DNA of 64,000 nt from an uncultured Christensenellaceae bacterium (GTDB lineage: Bacteria > Bacillota > Clostridia > Christensenellales > UBA3700). The first letter of the stretch is position 1. Each line of letters starts with the position of its first letter. Under the pieces are notes generated by a model. It searched no databases. It was not told where the DNA came from and saw only the letters and a list, made by a program, of their open reading frames with translations. Both the position numbers and the translations under genes were made by a program. Below are positions 41,887 to 53,736 of this stretch, one piece after another. The stretch is taken from positions 100,913 to 164,912 of the forward strand of contig CALWRI010000002.1 of assembly GCA_944383905.1 (NCBI GenBank). Direction: 5' to 3'.

Positions 41887-42279
41887 TCAGTCAAAATGAC
41901 GCTTCTTTTCAAAAACGACTTTGCGGCTTAACAAATTGACGTAAGTCGTCATATAGCCCGCCTGCATCCAGACTTTTGAAATGGAATGGGTATCGGTATT
42001 TGACCAATAAGCGCGGTGATTGTACGCAGAGCTCGGAAGAGGCTGACCTATAAGCTCCTCTATCTGCTTGAAGGTCATCGTTATGCTGTCGCCGCCGTGA
42101 TTGTGCAAAAAATCCGCCAGAAATCTGTATTTTCCCTTTACTCCGACGTTGTAAACTTCTTCTTTCTCTCTGGGCGCTTTTTGTGCGGGTGCCGATTTCT
42201 CAAGCATCGCCTCAATTTTTTCAAGTCTTTCCTGAAGCGCCTGCACCTGCACGGAGAGTTCTTCAACGGTAATAGCCAT
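41887..42279 (-). CDS. Coiled-coil plus DUF7662-like domain protein
   Basis: A 130-residue protein. An N-terminal coiled coil (VEELSVQVQALQERLEKIEAMLE) is followed by a short linker. A compact domain comes next: YRFLADFLHNHG, then MTFKQIEELIGQPLPSSAYNHRAYW and SKVWMQAGY. That domain resembles DUF7662-type modules found in restriction/defence-associated and standalone bacterial proteins. Function unknown, possibly nucleic-acid binding. GGAGG lies five bases before the ATG. It stands alone with its own terminator. Confidence 0.75.
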   Translation of the reverse strand: MAITVEELSVQVQALQERLEKIEAMLEKSAPAQKAPREKEEVYNVGVKGKYRFLADFLHNHGGDSITMTFKQIEELIGQPLPSSAYNHRAYWSNTDTHSISKVWMQAGYMTTYVNLLSRKVVFEKKRHFD

Positions 42280-42719
42280 AGCTTCCTCCGAATGTATCTT
42301 TTGCCTTTTCTAACGGTTACTATTATAACATTATTTTACAGTAAAAACAAGTAAATTTTTACAATATGTTAACAGAATTTGATTTGTTCCCCACGGTGAT
42401 AAAACCCGCACGAAATGCTACAAATTTTTCCTGTCCGTCGGATAATCCAGATCGCTGCGGATCAGATATAAATAACGTCTACGGTTATTATAATACGGCT
42501 CTAAAATAATAATTTCTCAAACACAAAATTATTGCATAAACAGTCAACGCAAGACAAAACGTCAAAAATGCGATCTCAACGTCAGTCGCGCAACTCTCGC
42601 TGAACAGAGAGCGCAGATTTCAAATATAATGAGTTTTTACCAACAGCGATATATTTGACAAATCCTTGACCGTAAGAATTGAAAACCGGACACTGCCGCA
42701 ATTGACTTGTATATTCAAT

Positions 42720-42733
42720 TATTATCAATTATT
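42720..42733 (+). repeat. 14-bp direct repeat, copy 1
   Basis: TATTATCAATTATT, identical to 42984-42997, 264 bases apart. Low sequence complexity means chance or slippage is possible. Confidence 0.4.
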
Positions 42734-42983
42734 ATTAATTATTATTTAGTCTCGTTTTGTCAACTTTCGATAATGTGACAAAAATTTATTTCTTCGCGCC
42801 CGACGACCGCAAACAACAACTCCTTGACATACCCGCAAGGCACCATACCGACGGCGATCTGTTATTCATTGCCTGAAACGTGCCTACAAAGTCAACGACA
42901 TTCGGCTTGTCATCATCTCACCCTGTTTCTGCTTTGAGCCCCTTTGTCGATTTGATTCGCTCTTGTTGAATAGTATTTTTTAG

Positions 42984-42997
42984 TATTATCAATTATT
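42984..42997 (+). repeat. 14-bp direct repeat, copy 2
   Basis: TATTATCAATTATT, identical to 42720-42733. Confidence 0.4.
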
Positions 42998-43173
42998 GTG
43001 CAGTTATAATTTTAGCCTTCAATAAATGTTTGTCAATTAACGCCCACGTCTCGATTGTTTGGCAAACGCAAACCATGTCTGTTAGCCGCAGCGTCTGAAG
43101 TTTCCGTTTTAAGCGCCTCATGATACTTTTTCGTACGACAAAACGGATGTAAAAAATCTCAGACTGTTTCCGC

Positions 43174-43204
43174 ATAAAAATAGCGCTCCCGAAAACGGGA
43201 GCGC
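43174..43204 (-). terminator. guaB terminator
   Basis: A 9-bp stem GCGCTCCCG/CGGGAGCGC with an AAAA loop (43183-43204), followed on the minus strand by a T-rich tract. Confidence 0.85.
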
Positions 43205-43264
43205 ATATCTTACGATTATGACGACCGCGCGTAAGCGACGCGGGCGATTTGCCTGAAAACATTG

Positions 43265-44719
<1,455 letters not shown>

Positions 44720-44746
44720 TTAACAATCTCCTTGTCGCTTTTTCTA

Positions 44747-44776
44747 ATTTTAGAACTTTTTGACGAACAAAGTCAA
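44747..44776 (-). promoter_or_regulatory. guaB promoter
   Basis: On the minus strand, TTGACT (44776-44771), an 18-base spacer and TAAAAT (44752-44747). Confidence 0.7.
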
Positions 44777-44911
44777 ATAAATATACCCCCATTTTGCCAT
44801 TTGCAACAAAAACTTGAAGAGTTTTTACCCTATGACCCGTCAGGAGTGTGTTTTCGGACAGAAAAGACAAAAACGTCCATTTAGTTTGTTAAAAGATATA
44901 CAAAATATAGC

Positions 44912-44940
44912 TTGCAACGCCTTATAAAAAATGGTATCAT
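44912..44940 (+). promoter_or_regulatory. Promoter of GH3 beta-glucosidase
   Basis: TTGCAA (44912-44917), a 17-base spacer and TATCAT (44935-44940), about 37 bases before the start. Confidence 0.7.
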
Positions 44941-44976
44941 TAAAATAAAAGATAAATAGATTAAAGCGGATTTTTT

Positions 44977-47571
44977 ATGGATAAAAACAAGATCAGAGAA
45001 CTCATTTCCCAAATGACGCTCGAAGAAAAAGCGTCTTTGTGTTCCGGCAAAGACTTCTGGACTACCAAGCCCGTGCAAAGACTCGGCATAGGCTCTTTCG
45101 TCATGTCCGACGGACCTCACGGATTGCGCAAGGAGAACGAGGACGACGACAACGTCGGGCTCAAGAGTTCTTTTCCCGCAACCGCGTTTCCTCCCGCAGT
45201 ATCTCTTGCCGCAACCTGGAACGAAGATCTCGCTAAAGAAGTCGGCGACGCGCTCGGCAAACAATGCCTGGATCAACAAGTCGATATTCTTCTCGGTCCC
45301 GGCGTAAACATAAAGCGTTCGCCCCTTTGCGGCAGAAATTTTGAATATTTTTCGGAAGATCCCTATCTCGCGGGCAAGCTGGGCGCCGCTTATATCGAAG
45401 GCGTACAGCAAAACGGGATCGGCACTTCGCTCAAACATTTCTGCGCCAACAACAACGAACATCTGCGCATGACGATAAGCAGTATCGTCGACGAACGCGC
45501 GCTCAGAGAAATCTATCTCCCCGCGTTTGAAACCTGCGCGAAAAAGCAGCCGTACACCGTAATGGCTTCATACAACAGGATAAACGGCGTATATGCGTCC
45601 GACAACATAAAACTTCTTGACGGCGTTCTGCGCAAAGAATGGGGCTTTGAAGGTCTCGTCGTCAGCGACTGGAACGCGACGAACGACCGCGTCGAAGGGA
45701 TACGCGCGGGAATGGACCTCGAAATGCCCGCAAGCGGCGGCAAAAACGACTCTCTGATAGTCGAAGCGGTCAAAAAAGGCACGCTCGACGAGGCCGCGCT
45801 CGACAAAGTCGTCGAGAGAATACTGACCCTTCTTTTCAAATGCGAAAGCGCGCGCAAAGATGGTTACAAGGCGGATTACGACGCCGCTCACGAGCTCGCG
45901 AGACGTGTCGCAGAAGAAAGCATAATCCTCCTCAAAAACGACGAAAACCTGCTCCCCGCAAACGAAGAGAACGACCTGCTCATAATCGGCGCGCTGGCAA
46001 AGCACAGCCGTTATCAGGGCTCGGGCAGCAGCAGGATTAACCCGTATAAGCTCACTTCGTTCGTCGACTGTCTGAACGAAAAAGGCAAAAAATTCGACTA
46101 TGCTGACGGCTATACTCTGAAAGGCAACGGGCACGACGAAAGACTCTTTGCCGAAGCGATAAACAAAGCCAGGAACTTTGACGGGACTATCGTCTGCTTT
46201 ATCGGACTTACCGACAATTACGAAAGCGAAGGATACGACCGTACCCACCTTTCTCTGCCGGCGGCGCACGACAAACTCGTATCCTCACTAAAAGAACTCG
46301 GAAAGGACGTCGTTTTCGTCCTCTCCGGCGGATCTCCCGTACTTATGCCGTGGCTCAAAAACACGAGCACTCTTATCAACGCTTATCTCCCCGGCGAAGC
46401 GGGCGGCGAAGCGATCTACAACGTGATATTCGGCAAGGTCAACCCCAGCGGAAAACTCGCCGAAACCTATCCTCTTGCCGAAAACGACTCTCTCGCGTCA
46501 AAATACTTCCCTATGGGACCGATAAACGTCGAATACCGCGAAAGTATCTTCGTCGGATACCGGTATTACGACGCGGCGAAAAAAGAAGTCGCGTTCCCGT
46601 TCGGATACGGGCTCTCTTACACCACGTTCGAATATTCCGACCTGAAGTGCTCGCAGTCGTCTGTCAGTTTTACCGTGAAAAACACGGGCAAGTATGACGG
46701 CGCGGAGATCTGCCAGCTCTACGTCTCGGACAAAAAACCCGTGGTATTCAAGGCTCCCAAAGAGCTCAAAGGTTTCAGAAAGATGTTCCTCAAAGCGGGA
46801 GAAAGCGCTACCGTGACTCTGCCTCTCGATATGCGTTCGTTCGCATTTTTCAATACCGCGACAAACAAATGGTACGCGCCGAAAGGCGAATACGATGTGC
46901 TCATCGGCTCGTCATCGCGCGATATAAGGCTCGAAGGCACGGTCAAGGTCGATTTCAAAGAATCTCAACCGATACCCGACTACGCGACGATCTGCCCGCA
47001 GTATTACGACATCGAAAATTCGGAGACGATAGACGACAGCCAGTTCCGCAATCTCTACGGAAAAGACATCGCGCCCAACGTCGCGCCAAAACGCGGAGAA
47101 TTCAATTACAACACGACGATAGGCGATTTCTCCTGCTGTCTCATCGGAAAGTTAATAATAAAAGTTGCGCCAAAACTGATAAAATCGCAGGTCCCCGACG
47201 CCGATATGACGACGATGATAATGCTCACCCAAGGTATGAAGGCAATGCCTCTGCGAGGTCTTACGGGCATTTCAAGCGGACTTATCGACACAAGGCTCAT
47301 TGACGGTATGTTGCTCTGGGGCAACAAGCACCGACTGCGCGGATTGTGCAAGATGATCGGAGGTCTGTTCGGATCTCTTTACAACATCAACAAGAAAGAC
47401 GAAGCCAACGCAAAACGCAAAGCGCTGAAACGTCAGCAAAAAGAACAGGAAAAGCTGCTCGCCCAGCAAGAAAAAGAAAAGACGAAGCAGGAAAAGGAAC
47501 AGGAAAAACTGACCATCCGGCAGGAAAAAGCGAAAATGCAACAGGATAAGTCAAATCAAAACAAAAAATGA
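44977..47571 (+). CDS. GH3 family beta-glucosidase with C-terminal extension
   Basis: An 864-residue cytoplasmic-type glycoside hydrolase with no signal peptide. The GH3 barrel has MSDGPHGLRKE near residue 43, the substrate motif KHFCANNNEH and the nucleophile region GLVVSDWNA (Asp about residue 230). The second sandwich domain (GSGSSRINPYKLTSF) and an FnIII-like domain (FPFGYGLSYTTFEYSD onward) follow. After about residue 665 come some 150 extra residues, then a Lys/Gln/Glu coiled-coil tail (AKRKALKRQQKEQEK and on). It should release glucose or related sugars from beta-glycosides taken up by the cell. The tail's role is unknown. Confidence 0.92.
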   Translation: MDKNKIRELISQMTLEEKASLCSGKDFWTTKPVQRLGIGSFVMSDGPHGLRKENEDDDNVGLKSSFPATAFPPAVSLAATWNEDLAKEVGDALGKQCLDQQVDILLGPGVNIKRSPLCGRNFEYFSEDPYLAGKLGAAYIEGVQQNGIGTSLKHFCANNNEHLRMTISSIVDERALREIYLPAFETCAKKQPYTVMASYNRINGVYASDNIKLLDGVLRKEWGFEGLVVSDWNATNDRVEGIRAGMDLEMPASGGKNDSLIVEAVKKGTLDEAALDKVVERILTLLFKCESARKDGYKADYDAAHELARRVAEESIILLKNDENLLPANEENDLLIIGALAKHSRYQGSGSSRINPYKLTSFVDCLNEKGKKFDYADGYTLKGNGHDERLFAEAINKARNFDGTIVCFIGLTDNYESEGYDRTHLSLPAAHDKLVSSLKELGKDVVFVLSGGSPVLMPWLKNTSTLINAYLPGEAGGEAIYNVIFGKVNPSGKLAETYPLAENDSLASKYFPMGPINVEYRESIFVGYRYYDAAKKEVAFPFGYGLSYTTFEYSDLKCSQSSVSFTVKNTGKYDGAEICQLYVSDKKPVVFKAPKELKGFRKMFLKAGESATVTLPLDMRSFAFFNTATNKWYAPKGEYDVLIGSSSRDIRLEGTVKVDFKESQPIPDYATICPQYYDIENSETIDDSQFRNLYGKDIAPNVAPKRGEFNYNTTIGDFSCCLIGKLIIKVAPKLIKSQVPDADMTTMIMLTQGMKAMPLRGLTGISSGLIDTRLIDGMLLWGNKHRLRGLCKMIGGLFGSLYNINKKDEANAKRKALKRQQKEQEKLLAQQEKEKTKQEKEQEKLTIRQEKAKMQQDKSNQNKK

Positions 47572-47573
47572 CC

Positions 47574-47603
47574 GAAAGCGCGTATCAAACGCGCTTTCTT
47601 TTT
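47574..47603 (+). terminator. Terminator of GH3 gene
   Basis: GAAAGCGCG (47574-47582) pairs with CGCGCTTTC (47590-47598), followed by TTTTT. Confidence 0.88.
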
Positions 47604-47667
47604 ATCCGGTTTCTCATGCGACGTACGGCGACCGTTTGCCGCCGTACGCGCGGATCTCATTGCCCGT

Positions 47668-48372
47668 TCAGGGTCTTACTCTCGAATTGACGATCTCCTT
47701 CGTCGCCGGGTCTATCAACACGGACATGTCGTCATTGCGATCGGCAACGAAAGCGACGTACCAATAATATTTGCTCTCGCTGTCCTTTCTGTCGCCGACG
47801 TATCGGACGAAGATCTCTCTCTGCCAGCCGTCTTCGGACGCAATTTCCGCGTCTATCTGCTGCTTGTAAAACTCGTATGCCGTCCTGATCGCTTCGTCCG
47901 AATCGATGACGTCTGCCATTTTGTTTTCGAGCGCTATTTCGTATTGTTCGGCGTCGTCGCCGCTCCCTTTTGTCACCGTCAGCGTCGTCGGCGCTCCGAT
48001 TTTGGAAAGGTCGGAGATCTCCGCGACGTAGGCGCTGCCCAGCACGTTTTTGGAAAGAGAACCGTCGATCTTGCCGCTCTCGGAAGCAATCGAATAAGTC
48101 ATCGTCTCGTCCCCTATTGCTTTGGGTTTGACGACGAGCGTGGTACGCGTCACCATTTTGCCCACTTTGCCGTCGGCGACAAACGCTTCTTCCTGCGACA
48201 ATGTCGTTAGAGTCACGTCAAAGTCGTCAGAGACTCCTCCGTAACAAAGCGTCTGACGACTGCTCACGCTTTCGCCGAGGATCTCGTCCGCGCCCTTATT
48301 CCCGTCGCAGGCGACGAAAACGAGGAGACAACAGACTATCGCACAAACTACAATCAAAATCTTTTTTGTCAT
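47668..48372 (-). CDS. Predicted lipoprotein, unknown function
   Basis: A 234-residue secreted protein with signal peptide MTKKILIVVCAIV and lipobox VFVAC (lipid cysteine 22). The mature region has no recognised fold. Its last 40 residues (YYWYVAFVADRNDDMSVLIDPATKEIV) look like a PepSY-type strand pattern, which would suggest a protease-inhibitor-like or wall-associated role; this is weak. Start 48372 has GGAGGG just upstream, and the in-frame ATG at 48447 precedes the signal peptide by 25 residues without support. Confidence 0.75.
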   Translation of the reverse strand: MTKKILIVVCAIVCCLLVFVACDGNKGADEILGESVSSRQTLCYGGVSDDFDVTLTTLSQEEAFVADGKVGKMVTRTTLVVKPKAIGDETMTYSIASESGKIDGSLSKNVLGSAYVAEISDLSKIGAPTTLTVTKGSGDDAEQYEIALENKMADVIDSDEAIRTAYEFYKQQIDAEIASEDGWQREIFVRYVGDRKDSESKYYWYVAFVADRNDDMSVLIDPATKEIVNSRVRP

Positions 48373-48549
48373 AATCCCTCCGTCAGGTACATTAAAGCAT
48401 ATTGCTCCGTCAGCGGCGTTATGACTATGCGTCTTCAAAAGTTTCAATAATATAATATTTTGTGTACCCGTGTTTGTTAACGATGATCAATACGACGCGA
48501 CGATTCGCTTGTTGAAATCTTTGTCAGTCCCGCAAGACTGCAAAAGCGC

Positions 48550-48580
48550 AAAAAAACGCGCCGACGTCTCCGTCCGCGCG
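48550..48580 (-). terminator. V-type ATPase operon terminator
   Basis: On the minus strand, a stem of about 10 bp (CGCGCGGACG/CGTCGGCGCG with one mismatch) and a GAGA loop are followed by TTTTTT. It lies some 30 bases past the subunit D stop. Confidence 0.85.
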
Positions 48581-48606
48581 ACCGTTTTCAGGCACTGCCC
48601 GCATTG

Positions 48607-49242
48607 TTACTGTTTGTCCGCAAGTATGGATTTTATTTTCATGAGACGCACGGTGTTGCCTCTCTCGTTTTCGTCCAGCTTCATCGTGATATAGCGTATC
48701 GTCTCCTCCGTCTGCGGTATCATGACGTATTCGAGCGCGTTCACTCTGCGGCGGTTTTTCTCGATTTCGTCCGCAAGCATATTGCATGTCTTTTCTATCT
48801 CCGCGAGTTTGACGAGCTTTTGCATAAGTTCGGTAAGAATGGCTATCGAGCCGTCGAGTTCCGCCGTTACCGAAGAATACGAATAGGGATATTTGTCCTC
48901 CCCCTGCGTCTTTTTCAGTTCGAATTGCGGGACTATAACGCTCATCACGTTTTTCGTCTGCGCTTCCAGCATGATCTGCGAGGACGGCATAGCGACGGCT
49001 TCCTGAATGACGTATTCGTCACTGACCGCCTTTGCGAGAACGAAGCTCTTGAGCGCCTCGGAGAGTTCCTCCTCGACCTGCTCGCGGAGCACCTTGTTCT
49101 GCTTGGCGTATTCCATAAACCGTCTTATCATTTCGTCCGACTTGTCTTTGAGCAGTTTGTGACCGCGGACAGCCGTTTTGAGTCTGTCCTTGAGTCGTCT
49201 CAATTCCATTCTGGTCGGATTTACTTTCAGTCTCTCAGCCAT
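48607..49242 (-). CDS. atpD: V-type ATP synthase subunit D
   Basis: The central-stalk rotor shaft of the V/A-type ATPase, a 211-residue mostly alpha-helical protein. The N-terminal VNPTRMELRRLKDRLKTAVRGHKLLKDK and the C-terminal RRRVNALEYVMIPQ are conserved family segments. It turns inside the A3B3 head to couple ATP chemistry to ion movement. Last gene of the operon, four bases after the subunit B stop. Confidence 0.95.
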   Translation of the reverse strand: MAERLKVNPTRMELRRLKDRLKTAVRGHKLLKDKSDEMIRRFMEYAKQNKVLREQVEEELSEALKSFVLAKAVSDEYVIQEAVAMPSSQIMLEAQTKNVMSVIVPQFELKKTQGEDKYPYSYSSVTAELDGSIAILTELMQKLVKLAEIEKTCNMLADEIEKNRRRVNALEYVMIPQTEETIRYITMKLDENERGNTVRLMKIKSILADKQ

Positions 49243-49246
49243 AATA

Positions 49247-50641
49247 TCATTCTTCCGCTTCGGATTTCTTTATTTTGTCGTAATACTGTTCGAGATACTT
49301 GTCGGAAATACGCTTCATCTCCGATCTGGGCAATATCGTGAGAAGTTCCCATCCTATTTCGAGCGTCTCCTCTATCGTCCTGTTTTCGTTGAAGCCCTGG
49401 TTGACGTATCTTTCCTCGAAAGCCTCCGCGAATTCCGCATATTTGCGGTCTACCGGGGTCAGAGCCGCGTCGCCGAGTATTGCCGACAGTTCCTTTGCCT
49501 CTTTGCCCTGCGCGTACGCCGCGAAAAGCTGGTTCATCGAATCGGGGTGATCCTCTCTCGTCTTGTTCTTTCCTATACCCTTGTTCTTGAGACGTGAAAG
49601 CGAAGGAAGGACGTCGATCGGGGGATTGATGCCTTTTTTGTAAAGCTCTCTGCTCAGGATGATCTGCCCTTCGGTAATATATCCCGTAAGGTCGGGGATC
49701 GGGTGGGTCTTGTCGTCTTCGGGCATCGTCAGTATGGGAATCTGCGTAATGCTTCCCGCTTTGCCTTTGATCCTGCCCGCTCTCTCGTAAATCGTCGCGA
49801 GGTCGGTATACAGATAACCGGGATAACCGCGTCTGCCCGGGACTTCCTTGCGCGCCGCAGAGACCTCTCTCAAAGCCTCGCAGTAGTTGGTGATGTCCGT
49901 CATAATAACGAGGACGTGCATATCCTTTTCAAACGCGAGATATTCCGCCGCGGTAAGCGCCATTCTCGGCGTCGCGATTCTCTCGACGGCAGGGTCGTTT
50001 GCGAGATTGACGAACATGACCGCCCTCTCGATAGCGCCCGTGCGCCTGAAATCCTGCATGAAGTATTCCGCCTCTTCGTAGGTTATGCCGATGGCGGCGA
50101 ATACGACGGCGAATTTGCTGTCCTTGCCGAGGACTTTCGCCTGTCTCGCGATCTGCGCGGCGAGTTGCGCGTGCGGAAGACCCGACGCGGAGAATACGGG
50201 CAGCTTTTGTCCTCTTACAAGGGTGTTGAGCCCGTCGATCGCGGAAACGCCCGTCTGTATGAATTCGTCGGGATAATCGCGTGCCGCGGGGTTTATCGGC
50301 TGACCGTTTATGTCTATTCTCTTTTCGGGAATTATAGCCGCGCCACCGTCCTTGGGATTGCCGAGTCCGTCAAAAACTCTGCCGAGCATATCTTCGGAAA
50401 CGCCAAGTTCGAGGCTTCTGCCGAGAAATCTCGCTTTGGACGTGGACATCTGTATGCCCTGCGAGCCCTCGAAAAGCTGTACGAGAGCGTTGTCTCCGTT
50501 GACCTCGAGCACTTTTCCGCGGCGGACGCTGCCGTCCTGTCCGCTTATTTCGACGAGTTCGTCGTACTTGACTCCCTGCACTCCGCTGACGAGCATCAGA
50601 GGTCCGACTATTTCTTTTATGGATTTGTATTCTTTAAGCAT
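49247..50641 (-). CDS. atpB: V-type ATP synthase subunit B
   Basis: The non-catalytic subunit of the A3B3 ring, 464 residues. Features include the N-terminal [25 protein letters not shown] near residue 85 and [26 protein letters not shown], where the Walker A of catalytic subunits is altered. SRLKNKGIG follows near the C-terminus. It forms the nucleotide pockets together with subunit A. Eleven bases follow the subunit A stop. Confidence 0.96.
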   Translation of the reverse strand: MLKEYKSIKEIVGPLMLVSGVQGVKYDELVEISGQDGSVRRGKVLEVNGDNALVQLFEGSQGIQMSTSKARFLGRSLELGVSEDMLGRVFDGLGNPKDGGAAIIPEKRIDINGQPINPAARDYPDEFIQTGVSAIDGLNTLVRGQKLPVFSASGLPHAQLAAQIARQAKVLGKDSKFAVVFAAIGITYEEAEYFMQDFRRTGAIERAVMFVNLANDPAVERIATPRMALTAAEYLAFEKDMHVLVIMTDITNYCEALREVSAARKEVPGRRGYPGYLYTDLATIYERAGRIKGKAGSITQIPILTMPEDDKTHPIPDLTGYITEGQIILSRELYKKGINPPIDVLPSLSRLKNKGIGKNKTREDHPDSMNQLFAAYAQGKEAKELSAILGDAALTPVDRKYAEFAEAFEERYVNQGFNENRTIEETLEIGWELLTILPRSEMKRISDKYLEQYYDKIKKSEAEE

Positions 50642-50652
50642 ATTTCTCCCCC

Positions 50653-52413
50653 TTATTCCTGCGAGGACAGCGAGTTGAGCTGCTGTCTCATCTGTTTGCC
50701 GACCTGCTCTATTCTGGAGAGTTCGGATTCAGGGATATATTTTACTCTGCCGATCATCTCGCGCGCGCCGATCTTGAGAATATCGTCGAGATCCACGTCT
50801 TTCGCGAGCGCTTCACGGCTGTATTTGTCGCACTCGAGTATGAGTTTGAGCATCATGAACTGTTTTTTGAGGCTTGCGTAGGTGTCCACTTCGTGGAACG
50901 CGTCCTGATGCAGATAGTCTTCTCTCAAGGATTTCGCCGTCTCCATCGTCAGGCGGTCCGAATAGGACAGCGCGTCCATACCGACGAGTCTGACGATCTC
51001 TTCGAGCTGCGCTTCTTCCTGAAGGATACGCAACGCCTTCGCGCGGTTTTCTTCCCACTCCGAATCCACGTTCTCCTTGTACCAATCCCCCATGCTGTCG
51101 CCGTAGAGAGAATAGGACTGTATCCAATCGATCGCGGGGAAATGTCTCCTGTATGCGAGCGAAGCGCTCAATCCCCAGAACACCTTGACTATTCTCAAAG
51201 TCGCCTGCGAAACGGGCTCCGAGAGGTCGCCGCCGGGGGGCGAAACCGCGGATATTGCGGTGATCGAACCCGTCCTGTCGTCCGACCCGAGGGTCTTGAC
51301 GACGCCCGCTCTCTCGTAATACTCCGCGAGACGGGAGGACAGATAAGCGGGATAGCCTTCTTCGCCGGGCATCTCTTCGAGACGACCGGACATTTCGCGT
51401 AGAGCTTCCGCCCAACGCGAGGAGGAGTCCGCCATTATCGCGACGTTGTAGCCCATGTCGCGGAAATATTCCGCGATCGTGATGCCCGTATAGATCGACG
51501 CTTCGCGCGCCGCGACAGGCATATCCGACGTGTTTGCAATGAGCACGGTGCGCTTCATCAAAGGTTCTCCCGTCGTCGGATCGACAAGCTCGGGAAACTC
51601 GTTGAGAACGTCCGTCATCTCGTTTCCGCGCTCGCCGCAACCGACGTAGACGATGATGTCCGCGTCCGCCCACTTCGCGAGCTGGTGCTGAACGACCGTC
51701 TTGCCGCTGCCGAACGGTCCGGGAATACACGCCGCGCCGCCTTTTGCAACGGGGAAGAAGGTGTCTATGACTCTCTGACCCGTGACGAGCGGCGTTACCG
51801 GCGACATCTTCGTCTTGTAAGGTCTGCCCTTTCTGACAGGCCATTTCTGGCTCATGGTGAGCTTTTTGTCGCCCTTATCCGTCTTGACGACGCAAACGAT
51901 CTCGTCTATCGTGAATTCGCCTTCCTGAATTTTGGATACGGTGCCCTCGACGCCGAACGGCACCATGATACGGTGCTCGACGACCTTGTTTTCCTGCACC
52001 GTACCTATAATGTCTCCTGCGGCGACCTTGTCTCCTTTTGCCACCTTGGGAACGAATTTCCATTTCTTTTCTCTGTCGAGCGCGGACATGCTGACGCCTC
52101 TCGCAATACGGTCTCCCGTAGCCTCGACGAGCTTGTTGAGCGGTCTTTGTATGCCGTCGTAAATGCCCTCGATGATACCGGGACCGAGCTCGACGGAAAG
52201 CGGCTCGTTGGTGGACACGACGTCTTCGCCGGTGCCCAGTCCGCCCGTCTCCTCGTAGACCTGGATCGAAGCCCTGTCTCCGCGCAGCTCGATGATCTCG
52301 CCGATGAGGTTTTTATCGCTGACTCTGACGACGTCGAACATCTTGCAGTTCTTGAGCCCCTCCGCGACTATAAGAGGTCCTGCGACCTTGACAATCTTTC
52401 CTGTTTCTTGCAT
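50653..52413 (-). CDS. atpA: V-type ATP synthase catalytic subunit A
   Basis: The catalytic ATPase subunit, 586 residues. Its Walker A reads [17 protein letters not shown] near residue 229. The adjoining region is [15 protein letters not shown], and Walker B is near [40 protein letters not shown]. The bulge domain typical of V/A ATPases is present (about residues 110-190). Starts two bases after subunit F. Confidence 0.97.
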   Translation of the reverse strand: MQETGKIVKVAGPLIVAEGLKNCKMFDVVRVSDKNLIGEIIELRGDRASIQVYEETGGLGTGEDVVSTNEPLSVELGPGIIEGIYDGIQRPLNKLVEATGDRIARGVSMSALDREKKWKFVPKVAKGDKVAAGDIIGTVQENKVVEHRIMVPFGVEGTVSKIQEGEFTIDEIVCVVKTDKGDKKLTMSQKWPVRKGRPYKTKMSPVTPLVTGQRVIDTFFPVAKGGAACIPGPFGSGKTVVQHQLAKWADADIIVYVGCGERGNEMTDVLNEFPELVDPTTGEPLMKRTVLIANTSDMPVAAREASIYTGITIAEYFRDMGYNVAIMADSSSRWAEALREMSGRLEEMPGEEGYPAYLSSRLAEYYERAGVVKTLGSDDRTGSITAISAVSPPGGDLSEPVSQATLRIVKVFWGLSASLAYRRHFPAIDWIQSYSLYGDSMGDWYKENVDSEWEENRAKALRILQEEAQLEEIVRLVGMDALSYSDRLTMETAKSLREDYLHQDAFHEVDTYASLKKQFMMLKLILECDKYSREALAKDVDLDDILKIGAREMIGRVKYIPESELSRIEQVGKQMRQQLNSLSSQE

Positions 52414-52415
52414 AA

Positions 52416-52742
52416 TCAGTCTTCCTTATTGAACAATATATCCGTGCCGACAGCTTTTTCGACATCTTTTTTTATGTTTTCCATGCCGTAACCCGTGCTC
52501 CCCGAGCCGGACGGAATGGGCACGATCGCGGGATAAGCGGTGCTCTTGTAGCGGCTTATGACGTGCTCGCACGCTTTTGCGTAATCCTCTGTGATGAAGA
52601 TGACGGCGTGGGTCTTTGCGAGTTTTTTGATCAGGTTTTCGCATTGCTCGACGTCGGAAGCGGCAAACACTTCCATACCGATCGCCTTGAACGCGAGTAT
52701 CAGATCTCTGTCGCCTATGACGGCAATTTTACCCTCACGCAT
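52416..52742 (-). CDS. atpF: V-type ATP synthase subunit F
   Basis: A small 108-residue central-stalk subunit with a Rossmann-like fold ([21 protein letters not shown], then [12 protein letters not shown]) that binds subunit D. Its start overlaps the end of subunit C by 8 bases. Confidence 0.93.
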   Translation of the reverse strand: MREGKIAVIGDRDLILAFKAIGMEVFAASDVEQCENLIKKLAKTHAVIFITEDYAKACEHVISRYKSTAYPAIVPIPSGSGSTGYGMENIKKDVEKAVGTDILFNKED

Positions 52743-53730
52743 AGTAATCCCTCAACCTTGCTTTTATTTGCGCCGTATCGACGTGATTTTTGATGCAGAT
52801 AAGGATCATTCTGACGACCTTTATCTCCTGTTTCTTCGCGACGTAAAATCCCGCGAGCGGACTGATCGAGAAAATATCCGTGCGATCCCTCTTGAATATG
52901 TCGAGCAGATAGTTGTCCTGCGCGCGTTCAAAAGCGACCAGCGCGCCTTTTTCTCCCGAAAACGCCTCGTAAACCGTCTTTCCGTACGACGTGTATCTGA
53001 ACTTCTCGGCAACGGCTTCGTCCGTCGCTTCGAAGACCGACTCGAACAGCGAAAGGGATATCTCTCCTCCCTCCGCGAACGCTTTGCGGAAAGAACGCAG
53101 CTCTTCACCCTCTCTGCGGTAACGTATGAACGCGGTGACGTTGGCAAAGTCTATGCACGCGGTCCAATAGCGGATTATCGTCTTCTGCCTGCCCTCCTTC
53201 GCGACTTTGAGCACGTCTCTGAAACAAGCCTTGTCCAGCGTGACGTCGATTGTCCTCGGGCTCTTGTCCCCGTTGGCGCGGGCGACGTCGATCTCGCTCA
53301 ACGCTTCTGCCATAAGCGCGGGAAGCCTCGAATAGGTATCCGAATTGACGCAGTCCCTGAGAAGATCGATATCTATCGTTCCCTGCGGAGCGAGCATGAA
53401 ATCCGCGTCGTCGAGACGCATGTATTTCGCCTTTGTGAGCGCCTTTGCGTTGTGGTAATCCTGCTTCATCAAAAAGCTTTCCATACCGCATTTTTCGGGC
53501 ATGGATTCCGCCATAAACGCGCTGACCTTGTCCTCTTCCGCGCGAAGTATCTTTTCGTAATCCCCGTTCTCCGCTATCGCGCCGCCTCCGTAATTGGATT
53601 CCGCAAGCACTCTCAAAGCCTCGTCCACGCTTTCGCTGTAAACGAGTCTGTTGAATTTTTCCTGATTGAGAAATGTGTTCTCCATCACCCTGACGCGGGC
53701 GTTGGAATATACGGGCGATTTGTTTGCCAT
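52735..53730 (-). CDS. atpC: V-type ATP synthase subunit C
   Basis: The 331-residue central-stalk foot joining the D/F shaft to the proteolipid ring. It is largely helical, with NARVRVMENTFLNQEKFNRLVYS near the N-terminus and FKRDRTDIFSISPLAGFYVAKKQEIKVVRMIL near the C-terminus, both conserved. Confidence 0.93.
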   Translation of the reverse strand: MANKSPVYSNARVRVMENTFLNQEKFNRLVYSESVDEALRVLAESNYGGGAIAENGDYEKILRAEEDKVSAFMAESMPEKCGMESFLMKQDYHNAKALTKAKYMRLDDADFMLAPQGTIDIDLLRDCVNSDTYSRLPALMAEALSEIDVARANGDKSPRTIDVTLDKACFRDVLKVAKEGRQKTIIRYWTACIDFANVTAFIRYRREGEELRSFRKAFAEGGEISLSLFESVFEATDEAVAEKFRYTSYGKTVYEAFSGEKGALVAFERAQDNYLLDIFKRDRTDIFSISPLAGFYVAKKQEIKVVRMILICIKNHVDTAQIKARLRDYYA

Positions 53731-53736
53731 ATCTCG

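Larger units (their letters stand above)
42280..43173. other. ~900-base AT-rich region without genes
   Basis: No open frame with a ribosome site was found on either strand. Composition is clearly more AT-rich than neighbours. It includes a low-complexity tract (42715-42747) whose 14-mer TATTATCAATTATT recurs exactly at 42984-42997. No tRNA, riboswitch or decayed gene is recognisable. It may be remnant sequence or hold an unrecognised RNA. Confidence 0.5.

Noticed and set aside
41576-41899. A 107-codon plus-strand open frame between glyQS and the DUF7662-like gene
   Set aside because: No ribosome site, passes through the opposing gene's terminator, no motif.
42700-43000. CRISPR-like repeats
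   Set aside because: Only two copies of a low-complexity 14-mer; no regular spacing or spacers.
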